DNA from: Aphidius gifuensis
Taxonomy: Eukaryota; Arthropoda; Insecta; Hymenoptera; Braconidae
Direction: 5' to 3'
DNA length: 64,000 bases
Assembly (NCBI RefSeq): GCF_014905175.1
Contig: NC_057789.1
Span: 1,860,001 to 1,924,000, forward strand
Shown here piece after piece: positions 60,401-64,000 of the stretch; the stretch's first letter is position 1, and every line of letters starts with the position of its first letter. Position numbers and translations under genes: made by a program. Below the pieces are notes generated by a model. The model worked only from the letters and a program-made list of their open reading frames with translations, had not been told where the DNA came from and ran no database searches.

Positions 60401-62769
60401 ATGGAAAAATGGCTGATTCAATGTGAATTTTGTTTATCATTGATGTATGATATTATTATCAGTAACAATATTTTCATTTTTAGAATTATTTTTTATGTAC
60501 ATAATTATACATATCTAATTATATATAATTATTATTTAAGATTTAATTAATTGGTTCTTAGTAATTTAATATTATTTCTCTTTTTTTTTAAATTTTTTTT
60601 CTTGCTAATATTGTGTCCATTCTCCAAGTGATTGTTGAAATATGTTTATGAGAATCTGGACAATATGCTTAACATTTATTACTATTAATTATTCTTATTA
60701 TTATCTAAACATTGAGCTATTATTATTAATTATTTTAAATATTATTAATATTATTATTATTGACGTTTATGTTTGTTTTCTAAATTTATTTACCATTAAA
60801 TTATCCCATGTTTTAATATCACACATACATCTCTTGATAAATGACTATTTTTTATTTTTCTTGACGTTTATATTATTAAAATAAATAAAATATGTAATCG
60901 TTGTTGAATTGTTGGATTAAATTCATCAACGAAATAGATGAAATAAATTTAATAAAATGATAAATAAATTTCATAATGAAAAAAGATAGATGAAAATTGA
61001 AAATTATGTCGTTTTTTTTAAATTTATTTTCTTTGATATGTTGGTGGTTTTTTTTTTTTGTTTAGAAATTAAATGTTCATGATATTAAATACTGTCGAAA
61101 TCCAAGCCAGGTCATCGAAATATATTTCGATTAAAATATAATTAAACTTGAAATAATTGTAGTTGCGTATATGTGAATCGAAAAAAAAAAAAAAAAACAT
61201 AATGCATTGTGTTGTATGATTATTTATTTATAAAAAAAACAAATATAAAATAATTTCTACACACATGTTGTCTAATAAATATTTTTAAAAAAAGTAACAA
61301 AGTGCAACATGCTGCCTTGCTAAACAGTACAAAATGAACAGTACATAACAATTACAAAATGAATAAATTAAATTTCAAATTGATAAAATAATATCCATTT
61401 TGGATAATTAAGATTTTTCGAAACATAATAAAAATAAATCTTTAATGAAAAATAAATATTAATTATAAGATTATTAAAAAATTAACGTAGATTGCAACGT
61501 ACCTCACAATTACCTCAAATGTCGTTACCTCAGATGACTCATATTATTTTCTCTCAACATCGACAATCTTTTATAAATAATAATAATAATTTTTTAATTA
61601 AACAACAAATATATATATAACTATTTCGAAAAAAAAATAACGCACAAAAAAAAATTTAAATACAACATATCATTAATTTAAAAATTTATAAAAATTATAA
61701 ATTTTTATAGTAATTTGTGTTAGATTTATAGAAAAAAATTTATCTGAATTTTGTAAATCCTATTGCCTTCAGATTAGGAATTACCATAACACTGCCAAAA
61801 TTTAATTAAGTGCACAATTATTAAATCGAAAAAAAAAATACAAAACCAATCGAAACAAATGTCTAAAAAATTTTTTACAATTATCTGAGGTACGACGATT
61901 AATAAAAATAATAAAAAAAAAAAAAAAAAAACAAATTCTCATTTGAGAATACAATAGTTGTACTTATGTAATGTACATTATTAATAGTAATAGAAAAAAA
62001 TTTGGATAAATGCCAGAAAATAAATAAATCATTGCTACGTTTTAATTTTTGAATACGATTGATTGATTGATTGATTTATTGATTTTATTTAAACAAAAGG
62101 GATATAAAACAATCGTATTAAAAAACAAGCAAATCATAGCCATATCATATTTTTCATGAACTATTAAAATATATCTACCATATCTATTATTTCGTTATAA
62201 ATATTTTAAAACTAATCACAGATTATTCAATCAAAAAAATGCTAAAAATAATCATTACAAAAGCTCATAATCCGTGGAGTTTAAGCGACTTTGTTTACTT
62301 TATTATATATTTCATATATTGCAATGACAATTTTTTAAAATTATTGTAATAACGCATTCCATCATTACAAAAAGAATAATAGTTAAAAATAAATAATAAT
62401 CACACACAAAAAAAATCCCCTGAAAGATAATGTAAGCGAGAGAAAAATAAAAAAAAAAAAATCATAGAATGATATTGAATGCAATATTATGTCAAGGAGT
62501 TTTTTTACCCTGATAAATTGCATTCACATAAATAGGCTATAAATTAATAATGATATTATATATATATGAAAAAAAAAAAATATATATATATGATATATAA
62601 ATATTATTGATTAAGTGTTTATTCGCATTTTTAATATAATAAGTAATTATTATTATAAAAATTCAATAATAGTTGTTGGTGTAATATTATGAAATAAAAA
62701 TCTTTAATGATAGAATATAATTTGTCAAATTATTATTGTTAATAATTATTATTTATGTTAATTATACAA
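54465..62769. other. intergenic region between convergent genes
   Basis: Contains the ZF-E 3' UTR at the left, the 3' UTR of the - strand gene at the right, and several kb of AT-rich DNA between. Weak GC-richer patches lie at 54,930-55,070, 55,240-55,290, 56,290-56,350 and 57,300-57,370. A long (AT)n block lies at about 55,350-55,385. No zinc-finger exon, RNA gene or transposon recognised. Confidence 0.6.
62057..62076 (+). repeat. (GATT)5 microsatellite
   Basis: Five perfect tetranucleotide units, with imperfect units continuing to about 62,090. Confidence 0.9.
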
Positions 62770-63216
62770 TCAAGTTATTTTTTTAATTGTTGAATTTGTT
62801 GTACTTGTTGTATTTGTTGTACTTGTTACATTTGTTTTTTGTGTTGGACCATAATCTTCCCGTTCAAATAATTTTCTTGTTGCTAGATCAATTGATTCTG
62901 GTTCTTTAACTAAATCATGTGGTACTTTTTGTGGTGTATCTTTTGCTGCTGGTAATTTTGTTCCGTTAATTGGTATAACTGGTAAACTTTTACCGTCATT
63001 TAACTTTTTAGCTTCATCAATTGATATTGTTTTTTTAATATCTGTTTTACCAATTATTGATGTTTTATTTTTATTATGATTTAATATATCATCTGGATTA
63101 AATGTTGCTGTATCATCAAGTCGTAATGTTGGTACTGTTACTGTTGAATTAACAGAACGTGTTGAATTATCTGTTTTAGTTGAATTTGTTGCTGTCTCAT
63201 TGCCATGTCCAAGTTT
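62770..63216 (-). CDS. secreted Thr/Asn-rich protein, exon 2 (unrecognised family)
   Basis: 148 codons plus TGA, phase 0, after the acceptor TTTTATTTATCTAG. With exon 1 the protein is 187 residues. The mature part is hydrophilic and Thr/Asn/Lys-rich, with no Cys, and carries nine N-x-S/T sequons (for example NET, NST, NKT, NGT, NVT), so a glycosylated, largely disordered extracellular protein is likely. A central region (LRLDDTATFNPDDILNHN, ISIDEAKKLNDGKSLPVIPI) is less repetitive and may be the conserved part. The C-terminus is a Thr/Asn/Ser repeat (TNVTSTTNTTSTTNST) encoded by an imperfect 15-bp tandem repeat at about 62,785-62,835. I do not recognise the family. It is transcribed toward broad. 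Confidence 0.75.
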   Translation of the reverse strand, partial: KLGHGNETATNSTKTDNSTRSVNSTVTVPTLRLDDTATFNPDDILNHNKNKTSIIGKTDIKKTISIDEAKKLNDGKSLPVIPINGTKLPAAKDTPQKVPHDLVKEPESIDLATRKLFEREDYGPTQKTNVTSTTNTTSTTNSTIKKIT

Positions 63217-63300
63217 CTAGATAAATAAAAAATTATTGGTTAATATGTGAATATAGATCATTGATCATTTAAAATGTTAATTATTTTTTTGGCTTTTTAC

Positions 63301-63417
63301 ATTCCAAAGTGATGATAAATCAGGTAATTTTAGGCTTGACACAGTGCACATTGATACAAGTGCAATGATTAGAACCAACATTGGCAATTGCATGATAATA
63401 TTTTGTTGAAACTTCAT
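63301..63417 (-). CDS. secreted Thr/Asn-rich protein, exon 1 with signal peptide
   Basis: 39 codons from ATG at 63,417, ending AAT/GTAAAA in phase 0. The 84-nt intron to exon 2 keeps the frame. MKFQQNIIMQLPMLVLIIAL is followed by VSMCTVSS, a typical signal peptide: a Lys at position 2, a hydrophobic core at about residues 8-24 and a small-residue cleavage site near S28. The mature protein would begin LKLPDLSSLWN. In-frame Met9 and Met13 are weaker alternative starts. The combination of signal peptide, frame-keeping intron and sequon-rich second exon is strong evidence for a real gene. Confidence 0.78.
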
Positions 63418-63510
63418 TTCCAGTTGAATTAATAATTATTATTCAGATGAATTGTCAATCACTTTGTCATCATATGACCCAATTCACCTTGAGTCTATTA
63501 CTGGATTTAT
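63418..63510 (-). other. 5' UTR of the secreted-protein gene
   Basis: On the - strand an acceptor CACGTTACAG (AG at 63,512-63,511) starts an exon that runs without another ATG in the coding frame into the start codon at 63,417. The upstream leader exon was not located. A GTGTCAA...TTGACAC palindrome lies at 63,616-63,638. Confidence 0.4.
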
Positions 63511-64000
63511 CTGTAACGTGAAAAAAATAAAAAATATGTTATAAAAAATATACCAGCATGTAATTTTTGTTGTTATTTTCTTTATTTTTTTTTTTAATGA
63601 TGATGATTTATTAAGAGTGTCAAGGGAGTACTTTGACACCGACGGCTGTAAGTTTGCTATTTTTTTACCACTAGATAAGTTGAGCATAATTTTTTCATAA
63701 TTAAAATACATTAATATCAAATAATTGATATTTCTTTCAGAAAAATTTGTGGATTGAAATAATTGACATTGCTGTGTCATTGAATTTTATTTTTTAAGAG
63801 GAAAAAAATATAATTTAAAAAGCTGTGTTTGCGCGACAGCTGAGATGAAATTGATGGAAAGATGAGTCGTCGAAATTTGAGATTTTAGAAAATATATTTT
63901 TCGATATTCGACATGACTATTTGCAAAGGGATTGAAACTACGACGTTTCTTTTTTTTTTTTTTTTTTTCTAATCAATAAAAATATAATAAAAAATAAAAG
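63511..64000. other. probable leader intron/promoter side of the - strand gene
   Basis: AT-rich, with two GC-richer patches (63,610-63,660 and 63,820-63,950) that could hold the first exon and promoter of the secreted-protein gene. An open frame on the - strand from 63,780 crosses the acceptor above and is probably not coding. Confidence 0.35.

Noticed and set aside
63484..63780. 98-codon - strand frame upstream of the secreted gene
   Set aside because: It runs through an acceptor that starts the 5' UTR exon and has no signal peptide or domain.
1..64000. CRISPR arrays, operons, intact tRNA/rRNA genes, transposase or viral genes
   Set aside because: None seen; no regularly spaced repeats, and the genome is clearly eukaryotic with introns.

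Overview
This is very AT-rich eukaryotic DNA with long A/T homopolymer runs, abundant noncoding sequence and spliceosomal introns. It contains most or all of the coding part of the insect ecdysone-response gene broad (Broad-Complex, BR-C) on the + strand. The 3' end of the window also holds a small two-exon gene for a predicted secreted protein on the - strand. The gene is insect-specific in its details. The strong AT bias of the codons and the five zinc-finger cassettes suggest a hymenopteran, perhaps a parasitoid wasp, but the order is inference and I cannot name a species.

Layout. Positions 1-30,279 contain no protein-coding exon I can support. This stretch looks like upstream and 5'-leader/intron sequence of broad. 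Several islands of higher GC stand out: about 841-1,115 (TATA box plus an FTZ-F1-type site), 16,400-17,920 followed by a possible leader exon ending at a good donor at 18,657, and 27,430-28,376 ending at a good donor at 28,376. A probable tRNA-derived SINE lies at 8,330-8,604 (- strand).

Positions 30,296-32,042 hold four constant exons. Two encode the BTB/POZ domain, one a long disordered core, and one is a 48-nt microexon. They give 355 residues plus one leftover base. Downstream are five alternative 3'-terminal exons, here called ZF-A (39,959), ZF-B (42,026), ZF-C (46,134), ZF-D (52,491) and ZF-E (54,091). Each encodes a pair of C2H2 fingers, its own C-terminus and a stop. All five start in the same phase, so each can be joined directly to the constant core. 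Predicted isoforms are about 527, 456, 438, 442 and 479 residues.

How the genes work. BR-C proteins are BTB-dimerising transcription factors whose DNA specificity is set by the finger pair chosen in splicing; they act early in the ecdysone hierarchy at metamorphosis. The features worth following up are possible splice-control structures near ZF-A and between ZF-C and ZF-D, a constant intron with poor splice signals, a phosphorylation-dependent SUMO motif unique to ZF-A, and the unrecognised secreted protein that converges on broad at the 3' end. I found no CRISPR array, rRNA, intact tRNA gene, viral gene or transposase.
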